64,000 nucleotides of DNA from contig JAYGXS010000002.1 of the NCBI GenBank assembly GCA_036362985.1, positions 90,293,723 through 90,357,722 on the forward strand, in the 5' to 3' direction. A program made the translations under genes and the position numbers. Origin of the DNA: Ligula intestinalis (taxonomy: Eukaryota > Platyhelminthes > Cestoda > Diphyllobothriidea > Diphyllobothriidae). Under the pieces are notes generated by a model. That model saw only the letters and a list, made by a program, of their open reading frames with translations. It made no database searches and was not told the DNA's origin. Positions within the stretch are counted from its first letter, which is position 1; each line of letters begins with the position of its first letter. Positions 1 through 11,700 of this stretch are shown one piece after another.

Positions 1-660
1 CACAATTAAAACCTTACTGCATGGATTTTGAACATTACTAGTAGAGCAAAATGAAGTGTCAGTCATTCTAATAGATCAGTCAGAGCTCATCTTGTGAATT
101 GCTGCCGTTGGCAGCTACTACTTCCTGGTACCCGTAAAAAACCTTCAAATGGCCCTGTCATTTAAAGTGTTGATCCTGCTTTTTCCTGTTCAGACTTACC
201 TAAATTCACTTATGCTTGCCAGAAATAATGGAAAAGCTTTGTGTCTCATGAAAATTTGTGTAGAAGTTCAATGTTCGACTTGCACTAGAGAAGGAGAAGT
301 TCACGATTTTTTTCATTTAAACTATAATCAACCTCTAAAAAAATTGGTATTGGAGTTATATAATATATATTTTTAAAATGAATAGTATTGCCAATTTGAT
401 TCAAACTAGCATGACAAAACGGATGCGTGTAGCATTTTTACCGGGCTGAATCTGGATCTACCCATGTAAACTTTGAACTTTACAAGAACTGCTGCCTACT
501 TAAACTTAAAATCCATCCAACATGCCTTGTTACAATTTTACGTTGAACATAAGTAAATCAGTACATATATAAATCAAATTGGACAAAGCTTTAAAAAGCC
601 ATGCATGAACTTTTAATTGAGTGTTTACTTGAGCAAAATATCTTTGACCGTTTTTCACAG

Positions 661-857
661 AATAACACTCTTAAACGAAATATATATTTTCAAAGGCTTC
701 AGTTCCTTAAAGTTAGACCCATTATTAAAGGCACTATCAGAAAGTAAACCAAATGCGCTAAATGATACAGAATCATTGGAGTACCTCAAGAGTACACATC
801 AAGGATTTCTGCATGGGGACGATCAAGGGAGAGTTAATGGAAAATCTTTTACCTTTG
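661..857 (+). CDS. exon-like segment of unknown product
   Basis: The segment begins right after a good acceptor (pyrimidine-rich, TTTTTCACAG) and ends at a GTATGC donor. It reads without stops for about 65 residues in phase 2 to phase 1. The peptide is hydrophilic, has no cysteine, and includes LKALSESKPNALND and KSTHQGFLHGDDQG. A prodomain or linker would look like this. It cannot join directly to the FUN exon at 7348, because that exon needs a phase-2 donor upstream; another exon would have to lie between. It may instead belong to another gene or be chance. I do not recognise a homologue. Confidence 0.25.
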
Positions 858-3644
858 GTATGCTGTTCAGCCATTCTTAATGTTAAACGTGCTTCATATT
901 ACCTTTTTCGGTGACTGTTCATTTTACTTAAGATTCTTTCTAGAAAACGATTCTCTTTAGCAGCTCAAATCGCCCACGTCCAAAGGCATATTGGAAACAG
1001 GTCATTTCAGGACCATTCGGACTACTGATACGGCTAAGAATAGCGGAATCCGAAAAGATTGTTAATAAATATTGTCTTTAGTTCCCTAGACTTTAAATGC
1101 AGATTTGAAGCACAATAAGTCAGTTGAGGTATAATTTATTAGTCAAATTAAAAAAACATGTGTATTTGGCTGTTTTTATGTGCTACCCTGTTACAACAAG
1201 CTTACGCATACAGAACGCTGGATCATACTTTAACCTCTGAGTTCAAGTTTATGTTAGTGGTTGCTGAGTAAGGGCAGACTAAGGGTAGATTTGCGAATAG
1301 ATCACCGTGTTTTTACTAAGGTGCATGGATTCATCAACCTTTCATACCCTTCTTGTTGTCAGCATTCAGAACTGACGCCAAAGTGCACGATGCACACTAT
1401 GCAAGTTCGAATAGGTCAAACATTTGGAAAAGCAAAGTGTGCAAGCTTACAGTGCTTTATGTTTACAATTTCGATCAAATACAGTAAAGAGTTACCTATA
1501 ACTAGGAAATTAACGATTTCATTTTTGCTCAGGTGCAAAGGGGAATGCCTTATAAAAAAGCCTGAACCCCATCAGCAATCCAGTTTTTTTGAAAGAAGCC
1601 TGGGCTACTATGTAAATGTAAAATTTACTACACTCAAAAGAAAAGTCCACGTACTTAAAAATGATAAAATTCATGCATCAATTGCAGGCATGCTAAGTGC
1701 AATTCAATTAAAAAAATACAACGCGCTCTTTTATTTACGAATTTTAACTCGTGCTGCGACTTAAAATTGATCAAGCATTGATAATTGCATACAGTTTCGC
1801 TATTATGCTGATTTTTTATAATCTGGGTATTCGTAGGTCATATTTTGTCCCACAAAGCATACGCTATAGTTCGAAAATTGAAACAGAATATCTGAAGATT
1901 TACAACCACTCTGTTTTACTTACTTTAATATTTCACAGCTTCGGAAAAACAGCTTCCATACTTAATTGGCAGGATAATTTGAATTGCATGCCCCTGAAAG
2001 TGTTTAGGTTGTAGGATTACATTGGATTTTTGCCTAAAATTGTTAAGGTCCATGCTGTGTTTGCTATTCTTTTTTTCTAAATACCATTTGAGAAAATTGT
2101 AAACTAACGTATAAACAGAGAAAGAATCGGAGTTCCTTTTGCTTTTTATGATAAGAGTATAAAAAGTGACTCTCTTAGTCGGAAACGTGCCACGTATTTT
2201 CAAACAATTGGACTCACATTTCAAGAAAAAAGATACCAAGTTTATTCGACTTAGATTCTTCTTCCCATTTCCATGTGTTTGTTTCGATTTAAAAGAAAAA
2301 AACAAAGAAAAACTGTTTAATTTACCAACTTGCTTACAAAAGGTCTAATTTACCAGTTTTTACTTCTCAAAAAGTAACTTTATTGAGATACTTCCAACTT
2401 GGATTAGCTTGCATAATTTACAGTTAAATTACTTATAATAGTTTTTCTCGGGGTAACTTCAGTTCATATTCTTCTTTCTCTGTGTACTTTAGGTTTTTGC
2501 TAGACCATCTACTTACTTTTGGTTTTCTAAATGTGGTGTGTTTCTAAGTTTAGTGCTCTCGTACGGAATCAGCGGTCCAGCCTCAAAACAACTAGCAGTT
2601 TATAAAATGCGGTATGAATGCTATTTAACGCGAAACATGCCAGTGTCACGTTGAGATACTCCTTGCAACATTAATTGAGTGAAATGCGATCGATTACCAG
2701 CGTCTGCTGTATGCCAAAATGCGACTGCGGCAGTCAAAGCGTGACTCAGCCTTACACGTGCCGCATAGCTTACTACCCGTGAAAATGGTGACACCTTCTA
2801 CATCAAAGATCTTCCTTTCACGGTGGTAGTGGCATAAACTTGATAAGAAGCCTCAAACAAAATTGTCAGTTAATCAAAGGATTACACAATACCTGAATTG
2901 TAAAAAGCACGTATAGAATCAACCGGTTTAAGGGATACCTAAAATGTGCAAGTTCACCCTTCAAGGCACATGATCATTATTGCAGGTGCGATGCATGTCA
3001 AGGGCAGTTTACCGTTGCATAGTGCACAATTAATTGCTAAATTTTCACCGGGACTCTTCAAAAACACCTTGCAAAAACTAGACTGCGCATAGTAGTTAAT
3101 GAGTTTGTCATATGGTTACTAGTTAAGCCAAGGCTGCGAATCACGGGTCTATGCTGCAGTGCACAGCTACTTTTTCATACGTATCGTCGTGTAAATGAAG
3201 TTAAGTGTTCTACTGTGACCATCTGTAAAATACGTTCCAAATTCACGTGAAAACATTTAAAAGCTGTTCTCAGTTCAATAGTAAAAGCGGCTTGCTAAAT
3301 AATTTTAAAAGAGAAAACCACCAGAAAAGTATAATTTCAAGGCAGTTTAATTATTTGCGGCTATAATGCCTGGGAAAATATTAGCTACAAAACATTTGGG
3401 ACAAGTGGAAATTTTTGTATCGTCCTTCTCTTCAAGGAAGTTACTGGTTTTAATTAATATGCTGTGGAAATTTTACAAAACGTTTTGTACTAAAGAAAAT
3501 AATTAAACTTAAGAATGAATTCACACAGCAAATATTTATTATGAGCTTTCTTTTTGTATGAGCAATTTGGATATTGTAGAGAAAATAAAATATCCCAAAA
3601 TGATGAGGGGTTTGGCACATTTGCTTAATTCGGTTGACCCAATT

Positions 3645-3725
3645 ATGAAGAATGCTCTGCCTCGGTTAAAGTCGAACCCACATTGTAGGGAAAGCGTTTT
3701 AGCAGCCAACGCTCTGCCACTGAGA
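3645..3725 (-). repeat. tRNA-like (SINE or tRNA pseudogene)
   Basis: Read on the minus strand, the segment has a D-arm-like A box (ATCTCAGTGGCAGAGC) and, about 45 bases later, a B box (GGGTTCGACTT), the spacing of an internal RNA polymerase III promoter. The acceptor and T stems do not pair fully, so a working tRNA is unlikely. A tRNA-derived SINE head or old pseudogene fits better. Confidence 0.45.
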
Positions 3726-6700
3726 TATGAAGCTCACCATGAGCCTTAAATTTAATCATACTTGGATCAATTTTACCCGCCCAACTTACTGCTCATATGA
3801 TTGCTAAGGAAATCTTGTCTGGGCAGGCAGCTTGCTGGTCTGTAATGTGGATTCCTTGCAAGCGGTAAGCTGCATGGCTTAAATTGATCCACGTGGGAAT
3901 ACATGTTGTATGGATAGTGCCTTCCTAGCGTTAATAAATATAAATCGAAAATTCAAGGTGTGCTGTGCCCCAAATAGCTCAATAGTGAAACGTTAGCAGC
4001 GCGAAGCCTTCCTTGCTGCGTAATTTCGGCTCCCACCGACGCCACGAAATATCCGCAGTTGGGTCCAATGGTCTTCCAAAATGTAACTCATCCCTTAATC
4101 AAATAGTTTGTTCGCCGATTTTTTTCTAAGGCTAACTTTATTGTTGAATGTTACTACCGATATTCATGTTATCACTTGCTGCGGAAACCAATCATCTAGA
4201 TGAATGCTTTTTAGGACCAGTGGTATGCAGTGGTCCATTGCATCAGAAAATAATGAACCTGGAAGTGACTCAGTGCCATTTGTTTCACTTTTGCCGACAC
4301 AGAGTAGCTAAAAAATTAATGAGTAAATCTAAACTCTTTAGGCATCCCCAGGTCAAAAGAATTACCATGTAATATATATGCATTACAACGCCCATTTAAA
4401 AGCGTGTATAAATGAAGTGGTCACCATAGACCATGCAATTTTAATAAATTTGTATAAATTTGATAATAACTCCCATACCAGTGTGAGCGTTTTTAAGAAA
4501 ACACAGAAATAATCATGAACAGCATTAGGCATATTAAGTACTTAAAAGAACTATAGGAATCACTAAGTATTCGTAAAGGAAAGTACAATTTTCTCGATAA
4601 TCTCGTAATTCTAGAGGTGTTAAAAAGATATTGTGTTACGTTAAAAACTTGAAACAACTACCTTCTTTACAATGAAAGAATTTTTTGTTTGTCAAAATAT
4701 TCTTAAAACCTTATTTTTACCGGTTAAGTATTAATTGAATGTCATCAAAAAAGAGCGTCATCTTTTTTCCCGCTTTTCTCTATTTCAATTGATCAATTCA
4801 TAAATTGTGCATCTGTACGACTTTTACACCAAAACCTTTAAAATTAGGTAAAAATAAGAGTATTTACCGAAAGAAAGTGTTTTTAGATATCAGTTCTTAG
4901 GAAAATAACCATGTTGATCATTTGTAGAAATGCCTTGAAACAGCAAACCACATTGTCGAGAGTGAATCGTGTCAGCAGTAGAACTCTGTAACTTCTATTC
5001 CTAAGATTATTAAAAGGCGTTTTATTAAAGGTTACCTCTTCAAAATTGCTTTTTTTTAGATCTTCGGCTGACGAACTTCTGCGTATATAAAATTTTTTCA
5101 ACGTAATGTTACAATGAAATTCGAAAATTTGAGAATTTATTTATGTTTTCTGAAGATAAATTATTCAATTTGACTTGAGATAATAGAACTTTATTTTCTC
5201 TGCATAGTGGCATGCTTTCCGCTTGAGAAGATTTATTCCACTTTCAGATATATACTGGCAAATTTAAAAAAATGGCCATATACAGTGCCATTTTACAAAA
5301 TACTCATTATTCTTTCGTCCATTCCGTTTCTTAATAAAGAAAAAGCGGATTGCAATGTGTACAAAAAATATGTTTCTCTGCGACTTAAATTTAAAACGCA
5401 CTTATTTGTATTTAATAAATGAGAACATGTCAGACATTTGGCTTTTATTACAGAACCTTTTAAGGTTCATTGCTGCATTCAAAAAACACTGCTTTTATTT
5501 CATTTTGTGCAAAAAAAAACTACCAGAAAAGCTTTATATAATTTCCTCAAAACAACTGTTCAATGTAACGACAAACAAATTTGGTTCCATAAACTTGGTT
5601 TCACTTCAATCTGTATTTTAATATAAACCATTTCTGTTCTGGGAGGGATATCTTCAACACCAATTTTGCTTATTTTGGTGTTCATTCTTAGTATCAGCAA
5701 CATTATTGTACAGTTTGACTCTCTCTTTCATAATAGCATAGGAAATTCCTTCCATATGAGACTATTTCCGATTTCCCCAAAACAAACGGTTATTTTTTAA
5801 TAAAGCCAACTAAAATGACGATTTAACAAAGCAAATGCTTTCGCAAAATTCAAAAAACTGAATGAATCACAAAAATGTTTTCAAATATATGCTAAAATCT
5901 TCAGCCAAATTTTGTTATAAGCATTACATGGTCGTTGGCGGCTACTGTACGTTAAAAGGTCAGCTATTTGAAGCTTTTCTAAATTAGCATGCACTCGTAA
6001 AAACTATCTTTATACACAGGTCAGTGAAAAAACCATGATATGAACGAATGTGTAACACTTATAATAGATAAACTATGGAGGCTTGTTTTACATTCCTTAG
6101 CCATACAGACGGTTGCGAGGTGTTTATGTTAAATATTGCATAATACGCCAAATATGCGAAGATATGCGTCTTTGTTTTTTTGTGAATATGCACGTGAACG
6201 AAGCGGATGTAAGTTCCCTTAACTCAAAGTCTGAAATGGAGTTCAAAAGTTTTGTCTATGCTTCCCATCATAAAGTCCACCACTGGTTTAAATATAAGAT
6301 TTGGTACAAGCACAAGATGAACTAAGTCAATGAAAAATTACCTTCTTTTAGTTCATTATTTAATGCTCATAAATTTTTGAAATCGCAGTCCATGTCATCA
6401 AGTACATTATTTAATAAATACCTCAAGTTTGATATGAGCTCTATCATATTTTTAAGGAAAACCATTAAAATAAAGCTGTTGCCGTAAACATTCTCCCAAA
6501 GGTTGCTTCTTTTCAAATAATAACGGCTAATATACCGTTTGTTTATCCATATCAATACAAAACCTTATTTCCGTGAATGACTTCAATTAAGTTTGTCTTT
6601 AATTAATGTGGTCTTTTCAAAAATGAACATACTTGAATTATTTTACTTCATGAAAACATATCCATACATTAAATATCTCCATAAATAACGGCCAATAGAA

Positions 6701-7347
6701 ACTAAGAGGGTTTTGAGGGTTCATGAACAACTTAATAAAAGTACGATTGTTATTTGCGTACCCAAAACAAACTCGCTTAACTTCATGCTTTCTGTTAATC
6801 AGACTTTTGTTTTTTCGTATTATCCAATGGAGCAAACTGTACATAACACGCACCTTAGAGAGCAAAATGTCTATTATTTCCGTATCGGTGTGCGCATTGC
6901 ATGCATGCAAGTAAAATGAATGAATCGTAATCAATGTAGAGTTATTCAAAACACTAATAAATAAACACGAATCAAAGTAATGGGTAACATTTTAAACTAT
7001 TGTTGCGCAAAATTGCGTATGCGTATTTATATGAGTGACACGTTTCCATAAAAAAAACTTTGGCAGTATTCTTAACTACGGATTTGCAAACTGAAGCACC
7101 TTGTTTACCACAATTGGGAGTTGGATCAAAATAATCACAAAGGCTGCAGTTTCCATTAAATTTTTATATAAGCCTACATTTTCAATCGGAAGGATTCTAG
7201 TTAACTGAATAGTTGTGACCTGTCTACTTATGTTAAAAAAATTATTTGTAAGCAAACAAACGTGTTCAATTTAATTGCGTTTAATGGGGGCAAACTGTCA
7301 AAACAAGTATTTTATTTTTAAATGGCTACTGTGCTCTTTAACTACAG

Positions 7348-7427
7348 AAATGTCTGCGGAGAATATCGTGGATTTTCCGTGTGTTGCGATGGATGGGCCC
7401 ACAGTCTTGACGGAACATGTACCACTG
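7348..7427 (+). CDS. fibrillin-like exon: FUN (fibrillin unique N-terminal) domain
   Basis: The exon encodes 26 whole residues starting NVCGEYRGFSVCCDGW and ending DGTCTT. The four cysteines and the glycine-tryptophan match the FUN domain of vertebrate fibrillins (NVCGSRYNAYCCPGW in human fibrillin-1). In fibrillins this domain directs head-to-tail assembly after furin cleavage just upstream. The acceptor is TTTAACTACAG. The exon enters in phase 2 and leaves in phase 1. The donor is GC rather than GT (CTG|GCAAGT). Using it, the G joins CC of the next exon to give Ala, producing CTTAIC where human fibrillin-1 has CIVPIC. No furin site is visible, since it would be in the missing upstream exon. 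Confidence 0.86.
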
Positions 7428-8649
7428 GCAAGTTATAGTCAATTCTTGTACTTAAAACATAAAATTAGCTGTCAGACTACTGAATGCAAATACCTTTTCC
7501 CAGAAAATACTTTGGAATGTTCATTTACCGCAAACAGCTGTTGTGTTCATTACTTATCACAATAGTATACATTCAAAAATAACAACAGCTTAATAGTTTT
7601 ATGAACGTAATCGAAAAATCGTCGCATTTTACTGTGTAGCACGTTACTAGTTTATTGATTGAAAAGGTGGACATTTTCGCAATGTTAAAGGATGACTGAA
7701 CATGGAGAAATCATAGCAGTGTTCCTAACGAGCTTTTGAATAATGATCTAATCCTCTTAATGACAATGAAGGCATGTAGTTTATGTTCTATCGCCGCATA
7801 TCTGTGGTGCATGTGTTGACTGGGAATAGAAGTGCGTGGTCTTTCTTGGAGAGGTGGACGCATGACGAAAATTCTGAATCTGCTTTTTTTTAATGCCCAG
7901 TGACTGATGCTGGCAGTTGCACTCTACGCCGTGGGAAAGGAAGTTAAGGAATGTGGTTTTCGTTCAAAAATAACCCAGTTTTAGGAAAGCTTATCTGTGC
8001 ATACTTCCAAATAACATGCACATGTAGCTTGCGACTTAATATAAGGCCAAAAAATTACCATTTTCAGGATAAATTTCTGATAATACTCCTTAAGAGACGA
8101 CGAATTAAAATCGATTTTTATTTGTAAATATCAAACAAAGAATAAGAAGGTGCGAAAAACATTAAATTCCATGCTAAAAGCACGAGATATATTGAAAGTA
8201 AAGATTAATGGCCTTTGCGATGATATCCCAATAAAGGAAGGGAATTACTCACGCTGGAAGGTATATCCCTGAATTCACTAGTCCAGATATTTTATTCCGG
8301 TCCGTAGGAATGCGCAAACATAGGGCAGAAAGTAACGTCAAATATTGGCTCCATCATTCTATTAATTATTTTGCATTAAAGAGCGTCTTTAATTTAGAAT
8401 TGATATACTGTTATTCATGGTAGCTCTTCAACGATACTTCAAGTAATGAATTACTGGTGGCAAGTCAGCCTTAGGAGCTCTCTTGATTATCTTTCATGTA
8501 AGGGTACGCGAGTGCTGGTTTAAAAATATCAAATAAAATTAAGTCTATCTTACGATTCTTTCTGTTTAATACCTGTGTTATTATTAACTGGCATTTTACA
8601 AGATTCTTCTCGGATAAGTTAAAATTATTTCCACCCTTCTACCTTAAAG
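7428..8649 (+). other. GC-AG intron
   Basis: The intron begins GCAAGT, the usual consensus of the minor class of U2 introns with a GC donor, and ends CCTTAAAG. No GT donor near the end of the FUN domain keeps the frame and the conserved cysteine spacing. I see no mobile-element remnant inside it. Confidence 0.75.
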
Positions 8650-8778
8650 CCATCTGCGAAGGGAACTGTGGTGAATATGGACGATGTATTAGGCCAAATC
8701 AGTGTCTTTGTGCAAACAAATCGATTCGTCCCAATTGCATGGATGATTATTACGACGAATTCCTAGCAGATGAGCCAG
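8650..8778 (+). CDS. fibrillin-like exon: first EGF module
   Basis: This 129-base, phase 1-1 exon encodes a six-cysteine EGF, ICEGNCGEYGRCIRPNQC then CLC-type spacing and IRPNC. It closely follows the first EGF of human fibrillin-1, including the RPN.C.C segment and the I.P.C end. There is no D-x-D/N-E before cysteine 1, so it is a non-calcium EGF, as in other fibrillins. After cysteine 6 comes an acidic tail (MDDYYDEFLADEP) before the GTAAGT donor. That tail has no counterpart I recall in the vertebrate proteins and acts as a linker to the next EGF. Confidence 0.93.
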
Positions 8779-11700
8779 GTAAGTTAAAAATTTACGTTGG
8801 CTGCCTATGGGTTTGATTGCAGGTGTTCGAATCCAAGTGTTTTGCTTTTGTCGCTTTAAACGATATGAGAAGTCATATCTGATGAAATCCGCAGAATAGC
8901 ACAACCCATTTTCGTTTGGATAAGAGACCTATGGATTATCTCAGAATTCTAAGCGATGACTATAGCAAAGAGTACCAGTTCACCACAGGTTTTCAGCGCG
9001 GTAAAGTACATACAGTGGTAGTAAAAACTAACATCCGGCGACGATTATGCACGAGAAAAAAGATTTATTTACCCGATACACTTCGTTAAGCCTTGCATAT
9101 GTCGTTTGCCTCAGCACGTACACGCAGGGTCAGTTCAATGCAGCTTTAATTGATTGCGAGGTTTATTTAGAGAAAATCCATCGATCCATGTACATGGCAC
9201 CCTTACGAGTTTCTAAACAAACATGCATAACAAAATGCACATCAATTTATTTTTTAAGCGTATAAGGAAGCAACCATCAAGAAATCCGAAATTTGGGAAG
9301 GAAATACGAATTTATGTCTATGTTTTTGTTCCAAGGACACCTTTAAAACCACAGCAGCAAAGTCGGAAATTCTAAGGAATTGCTCAGTTCATCAAAAATT
9401 GCTTACTTTTCAGAAACGATCGTAAGTTCAGTTGTCACGTAAAACGCCAAAATGATAGCATTTTTAACCAATTTTCTGAAAGTTGCAAATATACTACAAT
9501 TCACTATACTTTTTCATGTAAAACACCAAGTTTCAAAACGAACTTCGTTAAACAGGACGTACGCAATAATGCATTCACGAAAATGGAAATCCCAAAAATA
9601 AGCAACTTGTTTCACTCCTATTAGATTTTAATTCCAGGTATTGCAAACATCATAAGGACTCTGATAACTTATGAAAAAAGCCCTGTTCAGTGGTCGTAGA
9701 ATGTCTGATTTCAAGTAGTCGACCGTTTCATCTTGCCAAATGATAGCCACAATAATGAGGACTTGCAGGTTTATACTAAAGGGTGTTGAGAGTTGGAGAT
9801 ATAGTCCGCTGTCCAGGTTAAAACAGATTGCAAAACGGGTGTATTTTAAGAACAAATGCAATGTGTTCAATTACATGACAAACAAGACCTGAAACAAAAG
9901 TCCTTATTTTAAAAAGTTTACTTTACTTCCAATGGCAGTTAACTGTCTTATGCTAGATGATAACATGATTATAACCTCATACAGAGAAAAATAAATTAAT
10001 ACTGTTACTTACATATGACTTGAAGGAAAGCGCGAACGTACAGTCATAAAAAACATAATTTGGTCAGTTTTAGGCTTAATGTTATCATAATCTCCAGTGA
10101 CAAAACAAAGGCAGTGTTTAAGAGAAGTACACAAATATTATTTTTGATGCAATATTTTGTTTTAACTGCTAAAAAACTCCCCAAGTTACGTTTTGGCATG
10201 CTTAAAGTATAAAAGTAGAACCATTACTATATGGGTCATTGATTAAAAAAATAATTATGGAAGCTACTATATAATTAAATAAAGTGAGATTGCATCGTCA
10301 TGGTGCCTTACAGTTTTGCGAACAAAAGTTTTAAATGTAGAAGAAGCCATTCATTTGATAAAAAGGGCGATTTAAGGCATCTTACTATACACAGTATTTG
10401 GTCATGTAGCCATAGGTTTCTTAGCACAAGACATCTGCCGGCGTTGACGGCTTCCCTTATATTAATGTCTTACCAGGGGCACGTGCATCTATGCCATCAG
10501 ATATGGCCTTCGATAATCATCAGCAAAAAGACATGGGTTGACTATAGATAGTGGACTCTGATGCAAGCTCACTTGAAACGTGATAGTGGTAGTTAATACA
10601 ATAGCGTTGTGATGGATAGGAAGACGCTTACATCGGAATGGTCACAAGCAGTGTACGATACAAAAGTTATGATGCATCACGTGAGCCATGTAGGGGTATC
10701 CACAGAATGCCAATTTGTTTTTAAACTGATACTAACACCAGTTTGCTATTGCAGCGAATATTGTGCGGGCAATAGTAAGCACTTTATTTAACGGCCAGCT
10801 GAAATTAACCGAGTCCTCATACCTGAAGTTATCTTTAATGTCTTATACTTACGTCGACGCAAGAAGAAAACAGAGAGCATTCCCCTCATATGCCACTAAG
10901 CGCTGGAGAGGACTGTTAACTCGTCAAAATTTATCGACGTTTATCAATAGAAAAGTCTTTCAACAAACGCTCAAATGAATACGCGGACGTTGAATAAACG
11001 AACGGAATGAATCATGAAAGCCTACTGACGCGTATGCCTTTAGGTGCAAATACTGCAACTGAAACTATAAGTCAATTAGTAGGCATACAGCTGAGGATGG
11101 AAGAGGGAAAAACACACGGTCCAAACACAGCGACCTTTAGAATAGTTTGCAAAGTGACTTCCATTCAAAACAAGTCAGGCTCTTAAAAGATCACCTAAAT
11201 TTGAAATCTGTTGCGTATTTAAATTAAAAACACATTCAGAAGCGCCGCCTACCATGGATTAGAATCGTGACCATAAAGCCTTTTCTGTTTTCTCTTTATC
11301 AGAGGGATAAGGCAGAGTAATAAATTGAAATTGGACGATTCTACTTTTTTAAATACCTTATATGTTTAACGTAGTGTTTCTGTTGCAGCATGTATTGCTC
11401 AAGTTGTCGTCTTCTTTGTAACACGAAAAAAAAACAAATAATACTGTAAGTAAGAGACTTCCACTGAATAAATACGTGAAGAAAGAATTATAAAATCTGA
11501 ATTCAAATAAACTTTCACCAATATTTTATCCTTGAGGACAAATATTTGACAAGTTTTTTTGCTCACCAGCTGATACAATTATACAACCAACTTGAATGAC
11601 TTGTAAACTCAAAATACCAATGTTGCGCAAAAGATAGGGTCAACAGGGGCAAGCTAATTTCATAGTCTATGAGAACTGTACAAATTTCCACCCAACTTGG

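Larger units (their letters stand above)
1..7347. other. 5' flank or first intron of the fibrillin-like gene
   Basis: This AT-rich stretch has no open frame that looks like a conserved protein. It holds an exon-like segment at 661-857 and a tRNA-like repeat near 3645-3725, listed separately. The fibrillin exon at 7348 starts in phase 2, so at least one upstream exon carrying the signal peptide must exist. I could not place it with matching splice phase here, so it may lie before the window or be too short to see. Confidence 0.5.

Noticed and set aside
149..376. Open frame starting MALSFKVLILLFP, signal-peptide-like
   Set aside because: It has a hydrophobic start, but no donor in the frame gives the phase needed by the exon-like segment at 661 or the FUN exon at 7348, and the rest resembles nothing known.
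1261..1764. 167-residue open frame, the longest in the first 10 kb
   Set aside because: It starts at TTG, its composition follows the AT-rich background, and no domain or splice structure supports it.
4148..4372. Open frame starting MLLPIFMLSLAAE, also signal-peptide-like
   Set aside because: Plausible as a secreted N terminus, but the only phase-2 donor (GTGCCA) is weak and no downstream partner is evident. A hydrophobic start is common by chance in AT-rich DNA.
8689..8904. Minus-strand open frame over the first EGF exon
   Set aside because: It is a shadow of the plus-strand exon, whose cysteine pattern and splice sites are convincing.
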